Assembly: GCF_949296715.1 (NCBI RefSeq)
Contig: NZ_CASFQD010000013.1
Location: 1 to 64,000 of the forward strand
DNA from: an uncultured Alistipes sp.
GTDB taxonomy: Bacteria > Bacteroidota > Bacteroidia > Bacteroidales > Rikenellaceae
Length of the DNA: 64,000 nt
Reading direction: 5' to 3'
Under the pieces are notes generated by a model. It was not told the DNA's origin. It saw only the letters and a list, made by a program, of their open reading frames with translations, and made no database searches. The position numbers and the translations under genes were made by a program. How positions within the stretch are numbered: position 1 is the first letter of the stretch; every line of letters begins with the position of its first letter. Below are positions 6,707 through 14,537 of this stretch, in pieces.

Positions 6707-8809
6707 TTATTTGCCGCTAATCTTTTGCTGGCACTCTTTTACCTTTCTGAGGCACCGTTCTTTGCTATCTGCATCGGAAAAGTATTGGCGGGCATTTTTG
6801 AATTGATGGAGAGCCGCATTGTACCGCCCGGCATTTTTATATGCTATGCCTATATTGTAGTAACAGACAGCTTTGATGGACTCGTTTCCTCTTGCACATC
6901 GCATAAAGTCATTTGCTGCGTCATTCGCCCTTCCTAACACGATATATGCGAGTCCTCTGTAAAAATAGGCTTCATTGCCGTCAGATGGGTCGCATGTGAT
7001 GGATTTACGGCAGAGTTCAGCCAAATGTTCCGCCTCTCTGCGGTATGCCTTGAAATAATCGGTCATATTTTCGCTATCCTCCACCTCAAAGTCGAGATTG
7101 TTCAGATAATACGCCTTTGCTCTGACATAGTAGAGAAAGGCATCTCCTTCCGGCAGGTTGGAGAGTGCCTCGGCTGCGAATTTGTCTGCCTCGTTCCAAT
7201 CGTTGCTTGTTATGTATGGCATAATCTGCCTTTTATATTCTGCGGCCATACGATGAGCCTTTGCACGTTGTTCTTCGGCAGCAACATGTTCTTTGGCGGC
7301 GATATCTCTTTTGTAATCCCGTATTGACTGAAGCAGGTTTCTGTTAGCCTCTCCGTCGATCTGTTTGGGCTCTGCAGCTCCTGTAAACACCCAACAGTCT
7401 ATCATATAGTCTGCTATAGCATTTCCGTCGTAGAAAGTCAGATTTGATGATTTGAAGGCTCCCCGGCTATTGAGGTTCTCCAGTTTTGTATGCGAAAAAT
7501 TGAATTCTGTCAAATTATTGAAGTCTAATCTTACATCTTTAATTGCTGGGCAGCATGAGATATCGAGGCTCGTCAATTTGTTATTTGAACAGTCTAATTC
7601 TACCAGCTTGGTAGTTTGGGACAGGTCTAAAGATGTAATGGCATTCCACTTGCATTTTAATTTCTCCAAATCGGGAAGAGCGGAGACGTCGAGTTCCGGT
7701 AATTTGTTATTTGAACACTCCAACTCTTTCAGCCTGGGATTCCTGGATAAATCCAAAGATACAAGTTTGTTCCCATCACACACCAGCTTCTCCAAATCGG
7801 GAAGAGCGGAGACGTCGAGTTCCGGTAATTTGTTATTTGAACACTCCAACTCTTTCAGCCTGGGATTCCTGGATAAATCCAAAGATACAAGTTCGTTCCC
7901 TTTGCACACCAACTTCTCCAAATCGGGAAGAACGGACACATCGAGTCTCGTCAGTCCGTTGTATGAACAGTCCAGATCTTTCAGTTTGGAGTTTTTGGAT
8001 AAATCCAAAGGCGTTTCCACACCTCTAATGGAAAGTCGTGTTAGATTCGGGAAATCGGCAAGATTTCCCGGAAACTTCGTTTTGCCCCAATACGCTAATT
8101 CGGTCAACTTCAGACTGGCCGGAAGATTTAGAGATGAAAGGTTTTTGCAGGAAATGGAAACCTTTTTCAAATTCACTAAATGGGAGAGATCTATCTTGGT
8201 AATGAAATTATCGCTGATAACCAGTGTCTCCAAATTTGTGGTGCGTGCGGAAAAATCAAGTTGAGTAAGACCGCTATGCCCTTCTCCTTTCCAATCATCG
8301 TTGTACAGATATGCTTCTTTTAACTCCGGGTTGTCCAGAATTAAAGATTTGAGTTTTGTCCCGGTGTAGATAAACCTTTCTAATGTTGGAACAACGGAAA
8401 GGTCGAGCTGGGTTAACAGCTCCGAATTATCGATAGCAAGCTGTTTAAGCTTACCGTTCTGTGAGAGATATGATAAGTCTGTAAGTTTGATTTCATTGCT
8501 CGTAAGCATTAAAGTTTCAAGATTCTGAAAATAACTTATCCCCTGCAGAGAAGTAATTTCCGGTTTTGTCTTGTCTTCATTTATGACTAACGGATTAAGA
8601 CGCATTTCAGTAACAGCATCAGCTTCAGTCTGGTCTATGGTTCCGTTATGGTCTGTGTCAAAATTGATCAATACATATTCCCGGAACCTGTTGTCCGGTA
8701 TTGTTCCGCCATCCCAAAAAACTCTGTTGCTTTTATCGCTATGCTGACCGGTTGCCGTAAATGGCAGAATTAGAGTGAAGGCAAGCACTCCCAAAATCAA
8801 GCTTCTCAT
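6707..8809 (-). CDS. Secreted EF-hand / leucine-rich-repeat / TPR protein
   Basis: 700 residues. Signal peptide ~1-21 (ends ATGQ). A canonical EF-hand calcium loop at residues 51-62 (DTDHNGTIDQTE, with D, D, N, D and E at the ligand positions). Residues ~75-480 are leucine-rich repeats of about 21 residues with consensus LxxLxCxxNxLxxLDLSxNPx; many carry a Cys at the same inward position, as in the cysteine ladder of internalin J. Residues ~560-690 hold TPR-like helices (YFYRGLAYIVLGR, YYNIGIAYKNAGR). The coding DNA is much richer in A+T than every neighbour, and a 126-base unit (42 residues, two LRRs) is nearly perfectly duplicated, starting about 7682 and 7808. A -7 element (TATATTTG) lies at 8832-8839. 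Ligand unknown; likely a protein-binding surface or periplasmic protein, possibly acquired by transfer. Confidence 0.85.
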   Translation of the reverse strand: MRSLILGVLAFTLILPFTATGQHSDKSNRVFWDGGTIPDNRFREYVLINFDTDHNGTIDQTEADAVTEMRLNPLVINEDKTKPEITSLQGISYFQNLETLMLTSNEIKLTDLSYLSQNGKLKQLAIDNSELLTQLDLSVVPTLERFIYTGTKLKSLILDNPELKEAYLYNDDWKGEGHSGLTQLDFSARTTNLETLVISDNFITKIDLSHLVNLKKVSISCKNLSSLNLPASLKLTELAYWGKTKFPGNLADFPNLTRLSIRGVETPLDLSKNSKLKDLDCSYNGLTRLDVSVLPDLEKLVCKGNELVSLDLSRNPRLKELECSNNKLPELDVSALPDLEKLVCDGNKLVSLDLSRNPRLKELECSNNKLPELDVSALPDLEKLKCKWNAITSLDLSQTTKLVELDCSNNKLTSLDISCCPAIKDVRLDFNNLTEFNFSHTKLENLNSRGAFKSSNLTFYDGNAIADYMIDCWVFTGAAEPKQIDGEANRNLLQSIRDYKRDIAAKEHVAAEEQRAKAHRMAAEYKRQIMPYITSNDWNEADKFAAEALSNLPEGDAFLYYVRAKAYYLNNLDFEVEDSENMTDYFKAYRREAEHLAELCRKSITCDPSDGNEAYFYRGLAYIVLGRANDAANDFMRCARGNESIKAVCYYNIGIAYKNAGRYNAALHQFKNARQYFSDADSKERCLRKVKECQQKISGK

Positions 8810-8920
8810 AATTTAAGTTTTTGGTGTGAAACAAATATAATGATTTTTTGATTAAACAAAAATATGGAGGATACAATAAACTGAACGAGAACGTATTCAT
8901 CACTCCTGTCCGTATACATG

Positions 8921-8955
8921 AAGAGAGCCTGCACCGCTATGGTGCAGGCTCTCTT
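8921..8955. terminator. Strong hairpin after sdhB
   Basis: Perfect 15-base-pair inverted repeat with a 5-base loop (arms 8921-8935 and 8941-8955). It lies 20 bases past the sdhB stop on the minus strand, so it probably stabilises or ends the sdhCAB transcript; the T-run is better on the plus strand. Confidence 0.75.
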
Positions 8956-8975
8956 TTTCGGATGTATCGTGCGGA

Positions 8976-9719
8976 TTAGTCCTCGAACTTCGCCGAGAGG
9001 AATTCGCGGTTCAGGCGGGCAATGTGGGCGATCGAAATCTGCTTCGGGCACTCGGCCTGGCAGGCACCCGTGTTGGTGCAGTTGCCGAATCCCAGCTCGT
9101 CCATCTTGGCGACCATCGCCTTGGCGCGGCGGGCACCCTCGACGCGGCCCTGCGGCAGCTTGGCCAGCGACGACACGCGCGCTGCGACGAAGAGCATGGC
9201 CGAACCGTTCTTGCAGGTGGCGGCGCAGGCTCCGCAGCCGATGCAGGCGGCGGCATCCATCGACTCGTCGGCGTCGGCCTTCGGAATCGGAATGGCGTTG
9301 GCGTCGGGTACCGAGTTGGTGCGCACCGAGATGAAGCCTCCGGCCTGGAGAATCTGGTCGTAGGCCGAGCGATTCACCACGAGGTCCTTGATGACGGGGA
9401 AGGCTGCCGAACGCCACGGCTCGATGGTGATCGTGGCGCCGTCCTTGAACTTGCGCATGTAGATCTGGCACGTCGTGGCGCCCTGGCCGGGGCCGTGGGC
9501 ATGTCCGTCGATGTGCAGCGAGCACATGCCGCAGATACCCTCGCGGCAGTCGTGGTCGAAGGCCACGGGCTCCTTGCCCTCATGGATGAGGTTGTTGTTC
9601 AGGATGTCGAGCATCTCGAGGAACGAGGTGTCGGCCGAGATGTTTTCGACCTTGTAGGTCTCGAAAGCACCCTTGGTTTTGGCGTCTTTCTGACGCCATA
9701 TCTTCAATGTGAAATTCAT
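8976..9719 (-). CDS. sdhB: Succinate dehydrogenase/fumarate reductase iron-sulfur subunit
   Basis: 247 residues. Carries electrons between the flavoprotein and the membrane quinone site. The 2Fe-2S ligands are in CREGICGMCSLHIDG plus a later Cys; the 4Fe-4S cluster in CIGCGACAATCKNG; the third cluster in CTNTGACQAECPK. All cluster cysteines are present. Last gene of sdhCAB, 39 bases after sdhA. In anaerobic Bacteroidetes the complex works mainly as a fumarate reductase, making succinate and coupling to NADH oxidation; direction cannot be read from sequence. Confidence 0.96.
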   Translation of the reverse strand: MNFTLKIWRQKDAKTKGAFETYKVENISADTSFLEMLDILNNNLIHEGKEPVAFDHDCREGICGMCSLHIDGHAHGPGQGATTCQIYMRKFKDGATITIEPWRSAAFPVIKDLVVNRSAYDQILQAGGFISVRTNSVPDANAIPIPKADADESMDAAACIGCGACAATCKNGSAMLFVAARVSSLAKLPQGRVEGARRAKAMVAKMDELGFGNCTNTGACQAECPKQISIAHIARLNREFLSAKFED

Positions 9720-9758
9720 AATTCCAAATTTGTTGTCAATGTTGAACGTCAGAAAAAC

Positions 9759-11705
9759 TTAATCCTTGTAGTTGCGCTGTGCCGGGTGTACGAACTCGAA
9801 GTTCAGCGGCTCCTTGGTCAGCTCCGGTGCCTGGTCCATGCCCTTGTACTCCCAGACGGCGGCGTATACGAAGTTTTCGTCGTCACGCTTGGCCTCGCCC
9901 TCTTCGGTCTGGTGCTCCGAGCGGAAGTGACCGCCGCACGACTCCTCGCGGTTGAGGGCGTCGCGGGCCATCAGCTCGCCCAGCTCGAGGAAGTCGGCCA
10001 GACGGATCGCCTTTTCGAGCTCGACGTTGAAGTCGTTTTCGCGGCCGACGACCTTCACGTCCTTCCAGAACTCCTTGCGCAGGGCCTGAATCTCGGTGAT
10101 GGCCTTCTCGAGGGACTCCTTCGTGCGGGCCATGCCGACGTTCTCCCACATGATGTGGCCGAGCTTCTTGTGGATGTCGTCCACGGACTGCTTGCCCTTG
10201 ATGGCGAAGAGCTTGGCGATCTTCTCGCGCACGCCCTTCTCGGCCTCGTCGAAGGCCTTGGTGTCGGTCTTCACCTTCGGAGCCTGGATCTTGTGCGAGA
10301 GGTAGTCGCCGATCGTGTAGGGCAGGACGAAGTAACCGTCGGCCAGACCCTGCATCAGGGCCGAGGCGCCCAGACGGTTGGCGCCGTGATCCGAGAAGTT
10401 GGCCTCGCCGATGGCGTACAGACCCGGGATCGTGGTCATCAGGTTGTAGTCGACCCACAGGCCGCCCATCGTGTAGTGCACGGCCGGGAAGATCTGCATC
10501 GGCTGCTCGTAGGGGCTCACGTCGGTGATTTCCTCGTACATGTCGAAGAGGTTGCCGTAGCGCTGCTTGATGATGTCCTTGCCCAGACGCTCAATGGCGG
10601 TCTTGAAGTCGAGGAAGACGGCCAGACCCGTCTCGTTCACGCCGTAGCCGGCGTCGCAGCGCTCCTTGGCGGCACGCGAGGCGACGTCACGCGGCACGAG
10701 GTTTCCGAAGGCCGGGTAGCGGCGCTCCAGGTAGTAGTCGCGGTCCTCCTCGGCGATGTCCGAAGGCTTCTTGGCGCCCGAGCGGATGGCCTTCACGTCC
10801 TCGAGTTTCTTGGGAACCCAGATGCGGCCGTCGTTGCGCAGCGACTCCGACATGAGGGTCAGCTTCGACTGCTGGTCGCCGTGTACGGGGATACACGTCG
10901 GGTGAATCTGCGTGAAGCAGGGGTTGGCGAAGCCGGCACCCTTGCGGTAGCACTGGAATGCGGCCGAGCCGTTCGATGCCATGGCGTTCGTCGAGAGGAA
11001 GAAGACGTTGCCGTAGCCGCCCGTGGCCAGCACGACGGCATGGGCGCCGTGGCGCTCGATCTCACCCGTGACGAGGTTGCGCGCGATGATGCCGCGTGCC
11101 TCGCCGTCCTCGATGACGATGTCGAGCATCTCGTGGCGCGGGTAGCTCTTGACCGAGCCGGCGGCGATCTCCTTGTTCAGTGCGGCGTAGGCACCCAGCA
11201 GGAGCTGCTGTCCCGTCTGGCCGCGGGCATAGAAGGTACGCGATACCTGCGCGCCGCCGAACGAACGGTTGGCCAGCAGGCCGCCGTACTCGCGGGCGAA
11301 GGGTACGCCCTGGGCCACGCACTGGTCGATGATGAGGTTCGAGACCTCGGCCAGACGGTAGACGTTGGCCTCGCGGGCGCGGTAGTCGCCGCCCTTGATC
11401 GTGTCGTAGAAGAGACGGTATACGGAGTCGTTGTCGTTCTGGTAGTTCTTCGCGGCGTTGATACCGCCCTGCGCGGCGATCGAGTGGGCGCGGCGGGGCG
11501 AATCCTGGATGCAGAAGACCTTGACGTTGTAGCCCAGCTCGCCCAGCGAAGCGGCTGCGGAGGCGCCGCCCAGACCGGTTCCGACGACGATGATGTCGAG
11601 TTTGCGCTTGTTGGCGGGGCTTACGACCTTGATAGCTGCCTTGTGGTTGCTCCATTTCTCTGCGAGAGCGCCGGCAGGAATTTTAGCATCTAATTTGAAA
11701 GCCAT
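9759..11705 (-). CDS. sdhA: Succinate dehydrogenase/fumarate reductase flavoprotein subunit
   Basis: 648 residues, the length typical of the Bacteroidetes/Bacillus type-B enzymes. The dinucleotide-binding motif VVGTGLGGASAAASLGELG opens the FAD domain; HSIAAQGGINAAKNY holds the His that binds FAD covalently; IHPTCIPVHGD and the later HYTMGGLWVDY form the dicarboxylate site. Oxidises succinate or reduces fumarate on the cytoplasmic face. Sits between sdhC (35 bases upstream) and sdhB. Confidence 0.97.
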   Translation of the reverse strand: MAFKLDAKIPAGALAEKWSNHKAAIKVVSPANKRKLDIIVVGTGLGGASAAASLGELGYNVKVFCIQDSPRRAHSIAAQGGINAAKNYQNDNDSVYRLFYDTIKGGDYRAREANVYRLAEVSNLIIDQCVAQGVPFAREYGGLLANRSFGGAQVSRTFYARGQTGQQLLLGAYAALNKEIAAGSVKSYPRHEMLDIVIEDGEARGIIARNLVTGEIERHGAHAVVLATGGYGNVFFLSTNAMASNGSAAFQCYRKGAGFANPCFTQIHPTCIPVHGDQQSKLTLMSESLRNDGRIWVPKKLEDVKAIRSGAKKPSDIAEEDRDYYLERRYPAFGNLVPRDVASRAAKERCDAGYGVNETGLAVFLDFKTAIERLGKDIIKQRYGNLFDMYEEITDVSPYEQPMQIFPAVHYTMGGLWVDYNLMTTIPGLYAIGEANFSDHGANRLGASALMQGLADGYFVLPYTIGDYLSHKIQAPKVKTDTKAFDEAEKGVREKIAKLFAIKGKQSVDDIHKKLGHIMWENVGMARTKESLEKAITEIQALRKEFWKDVKVVGRENDFNVELEKAIRLADFLELGELMARDALNREESCGGHFRSEHQTEEGEAKRDDENFVYAAVWEYKGMDQAPELTKEPLNFEFVHPAQRNYKD

Positions 11706-11739
11706 ATCGTTTGTGTGTTTATCGTTCTACAATGATGGA

Positions 11740-12444
11740 TTAGCAGGCGCCTGCGCAGCAGGGGCATACGCTCTTGATGAAATAGACCACCACGACGGCG
11801 GCGAAGCCCAGGAAGACGATCGTGGCCACGACGTTCGCGATGCACTTCAGGCGGGGATACCACGTGTCGTTGGCCCAGCCCACGGTCTGGAACATCGACC
11901 ACACGCCGTGCGTGAGGTGGAACCACAGGGCGGCGAACCACACGAGGTAGAGGACGACGTAGTACCACTGCGAGAAGGTGTAGGCGATCAGTGCGGCGCC
12001 GTCCGTGGGGCCGTAGCCCAGCGAGTTGGTGTGGCTGCCCAGAATCTCCACGAGCTGCATCTTCGCCCAGAAGTTGTAGAGGTGCAGACCCATGCCGAGC
12101 AGGATGATGACGCCCAGCACGAGCATGTTCTTCGAGGCCCAGGCCACGCCCGGCTCCTGCACGGTGACGGCATAGCGCTGCGTGCCGCGTGCGCGGTAGT
12201 TGTTCAGCGTGAGGACGAGGGCGTAGATGAAGTGGATCAGCACGCCGAGGGCCAGGACGACCGTACCGGCCAGTGCATACCAGTTTGCCCCCAGGAATGC
12301 GCAGACCGCGTTATACGCCTCGGGCGAGATGATCGCAGTCACGTTCATGGCCATGTGGAAGAGGATAAAGAGCACGAGGAAGCAGCCCGTCACGCTCATC
12401 ACTAACTTCTTGCCAAGAGAGGAATTGGATAGAAAACAGCTCAT
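11740..12444 (-). CDS. sdhC: Succinate dehydrogenase/fumarate reductase cytochrome b subunit
   Basis: 234 residues with five hydrophobic helices, the single large anchor of type-B complexes (no separate SdhD). His residues in or near helices (LFHMAMNVTAI, IHFIYALVLT, GMGLHLYNFWAK, LWFHLTHGVWS) are the expected ligands of two b hemes. First gene of the operon; starts 49 bases downstream of the promoter's -7 element. Anchors SdhAB and carries the menaquinone site. Confidence 0.95.
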   Translation of the reverse strand: MSCFLSNSSLGKKLVMSVTGCFLVLFILFHMAMNVTAIISPEAYNAVCAFLGANWYALAGTVVLALGVLIHFIYALVLTLNNYRARGTQRYAVTVQEPGVAWASKNMLVLGVIILLGMGLHLYNFWAKMQLVEILGSHTNSLGYGPTDGAALIAYTFSQWYYVVLYLVWFAALWFHLTHGVWSMFQTVGWANDTWYPRLKCIANVVATIVFLGFAAVVVVYFIKSVCPCCAGAC

Positions 12445-12492
12445 AGTGGATTAAATTTGTTTATATTTGTTAAAGATTTGTGTTCATCGTTG

Positions 12493-12522
12493 CAAAGATA
12501 GCCATTGTTTGCGGAATAACAA
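12493..12522 (-). promoter_or_regulatory. Promoter of sdhCAB
   Basis: Read on the minus strand: TTG at 12522-12520, a 19-base spacer, then TATCTTTG at 12500-12493. Perfect Bacteroidetes consensus. The leader to sdhC is about 40 bases. Confidence 0.85.
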
Positions 12523-12562
12523 TAGCGGAGGCGGGAAATTTGCGCCCCGAAAGAGTGGTTTT

Positions 12563-13096
12563 ATGGAGAAAAAGGAGCTGCGCCGGGAGATGAAACGGCG
12601 GAACCGGGCCATGACGCCCGAAGGGCGCGCCGCGGCGGCCCGGCGGATCTTCCGCCGCATCGGGGCCCTGCCCGCATTCGGTGCCGCGCGCTGCGTGGCA
12701 TTGTTCTGTTCGCTGCCCGACGAACCGCCGACCGAAGAGGTGCTGGCGCGCTGGCGCATGCAGAAGCGGATCGTCGTGCCGCGCGTCGCGGGCGAGGAGA
12801 TGGACTTCTTCGAATACGACCCCGCGACGCTCGTTGCGGGGGCTTTCGGCATCGCCGAGCCCGGACCGGAGGCCGTGCCGTGCGACCCGTCGGAAATAGA
12901 CCTCATCGTGGTGCCCGGCGTGGCCTTCACGGCGGCCGGAGAGCGCATGGGCCGCGGGCGCGGCTATTACGACCGCTACCTCTCGCGCGAGGGCATGCAC
13001 GCCGTGAAGGTCGGCGTCTGCTTCGCCCACCAGCTGGTCGGGGAGCTGCCCGTCGAGCCGCACGACGTGCGGATGGATGCGGTCTGTACGGATTGA
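12563..13096 (+). CDS. 5-formyltetrahydrofolate cyclo-ligase
   Basis: 177 residues from the ATG at 12563; an upstream in-frame extension lacks family character and crosses the sdhC promoter, so it was not used. Converts 5-formyl-THF to 5,10-methenyl-THF with ATP. Motifs: MEKKELRREMKRRNRAM (N-terminal basic helix), CSLPDEPPTEEVL, and the C-terminal GVAFTAAGERMGRGRGYYDRYL ATP-binding signature (G-x-G-x-G-Y-Y-D). Divergent from sdhC. Often called FAU1/YgfA. Confidence 0.94.
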   Translation: MEKKELRREMKRRNRAMTPEGRAAAARRIFRRIGALPAFGAARCVALFCSLPDEPPTEEVLARWRMQKRIVVPRVAGEEMDFFEYDPATLVAGAFGIAEPGPEAVPCDPSEIDLIVVPGVAFTAAGERMGRGRGYYDRYLSREGMHAVKVGVCFAHQLVGELPVEPHDVRMDAVCTD

Positions 13097-13189
13097 GATG
13101 CGCGGTTCGCACTTCCGGCACGGAGTATGCAGCAGCGATCGGTCTGCGGATGAACCGCGGAAGCGTGGATATTAACCTGAAAACAGAAT

Positions 13190-13984
13190 ATGGAGCGAAA
13201 GAGAGCGGCGCTGGTATTGTCCGGCGGAGGAGCAAGAGGGGTGGCGCACATCGGCGCCATCGAGGAGCTGGAGAGCCGGGGGTTCGAGATCACGGCCGTT
13301 GCGGGGACCTCGATGGGGGCGCTCGTCGGCGGCATGTACGCCGCGGGACATCTGGAATCCTTCAAGGAGTGGTTCTGTTCGCTGGACCGTTACAAGGTCT
13401 TCTCGCTGATGGATTTTTCGTTCAGTTCGGAGGGCTTCGTCAAGGGAGACCGGGTTATCCGGACCCTGGAGGAGTTGGTTCCCGACGTGCGCATCGAGCA
13501 GATGCCGCTGCCGTTCGCCGCCGTGGCGGCCGATCTGCTGACGGGACGCGAGGTGGTACTCGACCGCGGCGGGCTCTACGACGCCATCCGGGCCTCGATC
13601 TCCATCCCGTCGGTCTTCCGCCCGGTGCGCCGCGACGGCATGGTGCTCATCGACGGCGGAACGGTCAATCCGCTGCCGCTCAACCGGGTGCGGCGCACGG
13701 AGGGCGATCTGCTGGTTGCGGTCGACGTCTGCGCCCCCTTTGCCGCCGACCCCGCACCGCGTGCCGGGGCGTCGCTGAACTATTACAAGCTCCTCACGGC
13801 CTCGTCGCAGATCATGCAGCAGCACATCGCGCAGCTCATGTGCCGCCTGACGCCGCCCGACCTGCTTGTCGGGCTGCCCGCCGACAGCTACGGCATGTTC
13901 GAGTTTTACCGCGCCGCGGAACTCATCGAGGCGGGGCGCAGGGCGACGCGTGCGGTGCTGGACCGTTTTTCCACCGGCCGTTGA
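13190..13984 (+). CDS. Patatin-like phospholipase (RssA/YchK type)
   Basis: 264 residues. The patatin fold is explicit: GGGARGVAHIGAIEELE is the oxyanion loop, GTSMGAL is the nucleophile elbow with Ser41, and the catalytic Asp155 sits in IDGGTVNPLP (DGG). Predicted cytoplasmic serine acyl hydrolase; no signal peptide. Preceded by ~90 bases without a clear gene. Substrate unknown; family members are linked to lipid turnover. Confidence 0.92.
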   Translation: MERKRAALVLSGGGARGVAHIGAIEELESRGFEITAVAGTSMGALVGGMYAAGHLESFKEWFCSLDRYKVFSLMDFSFSSEGFVKGDRVIRTLEELVPDVRIEQMPLPFAAVAADLLTGREVVLDRGGLYDAIRASISIPSVFRPVRRDGMVLIDGGTVNPLPLNRVRRTEGDLLVAVDVCAPFAADPAPRAGASLNYYKLLTASSQIMQQHIAQLMCRLTPPDLLVGLPADSYGMFEFYRAAELIEAGRRATRAVLDRFSTGR

Positions 13985-14013
13985 GGCACGGTTTTTGTCC
14001 CGGGAGAAGGCGT

Positions 14014-14185
14014 AAAAAAGATGCGACGGCCCTTATATTGAAGAATTCAAGTAGTGACGCAACTTCACAGAGATTCCAGAAGGGGCCGTCGCAAATCGTT
14101 TGATCGGAATGCGGTAGTTTCCGTCTGCACCCTGCACCGGAAAGCCGTCGGAATCGTTTTGCCGGTACGATTCCGGTATCTTCAC
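14014..14185 (-). ncRNA. Candidate structured small RNA, ~170 nt
   Basis: A complete small transcription unit without a credible reading frame. A perfect promoter (14191-14220) predicts a start near 14185. The RNA contains a 9-base-pair hairpin near its 5' end (arm CGGAAUCGU pairing with ACGAUUCCG), a small hairpin with loop AAACUA, and a 3' domain closed by an 11-base-pair stem (14083-14093 with 14022-14032) that encloses two smaller hairpins. The closing stem is followed by U, C and six Us (14021-14014), as in an intrinsic terminator. Downstream lies only the converging 3' end of the patatin gene, so this is not a leader. Not recognised as SRP RNA, RNase P or tmRNA; 6S RNA is possible by size but unproven. 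Confidence 0.55.
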
Positions 14186-14190
14186 GAGGG

Positions 14191-14220
14191 CAAAGATAGT
14201 GAAAGTTCCTTGATTGACAA
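14191..14220 (-). promoter_or_regulatory. Promoter of the candidate small RNA
   Basis: On the minus strand: TTG at 14220-14218, 19 bases, TATCTTTG at 14198-14191. Same spacing and -7 sequence as the sdhC and nrdD promoters in this window, so a strong housekeeping promoter. Confidence 0.75.
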
Positions 14221-14366
14221 CGCATCTGCGTGCATAAATCGGGACTGTCCGGATGTGTCATGAATGCGTCTGAATGCGCTGCTGACGCAACTGTCGGCGC
14301 GGGCGGCTTTCCGGACGGTGCCGGAGGCGCGGCGGCGCAGCCTTCATGCGGCACCCTTTCTACATG

Positions 14367-14403
14367 ATTGCCGGGAGTCCTCCTTGCGGAGACTCCCGGC
14401 AAT
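14367..14403. terminator. Terminator-like hairpin downstream of the DUF5723 gene
   Basis: Perfect 13-base-pair inverted repeat (14367-14379 with 14391-14403) with an inner 3-base-pair helix. A short T-run (14408-14412) follows on the plus strand. It lies about 135 bases past the minus-strand stop at 14538, and probably separates that operon from the small-RNA unit. The rest of 14221-14537 shows no gene. Confidence 0.6.
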
Positions 14404-14537
14404 GCCGTTTTTCGGATGGCCCTCGTATCCGGAACGTGTTCCGGGCGCCGTCCCTGTGCCCGGATGCTTTTCCGCATCTTCGTCCAGGACCGGGCGGCCG
14501 GTCCTGCCGTTCGGCGACACCGGCCCGCATCAGCCCC

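Noticed and set aside
13923..14477. A 184-codon minus-strand frame over the small-RNA candidate
   Set aside because: No start context, biased composition, and it crosses a promoter, a hairpin and the end of the patatin gene.
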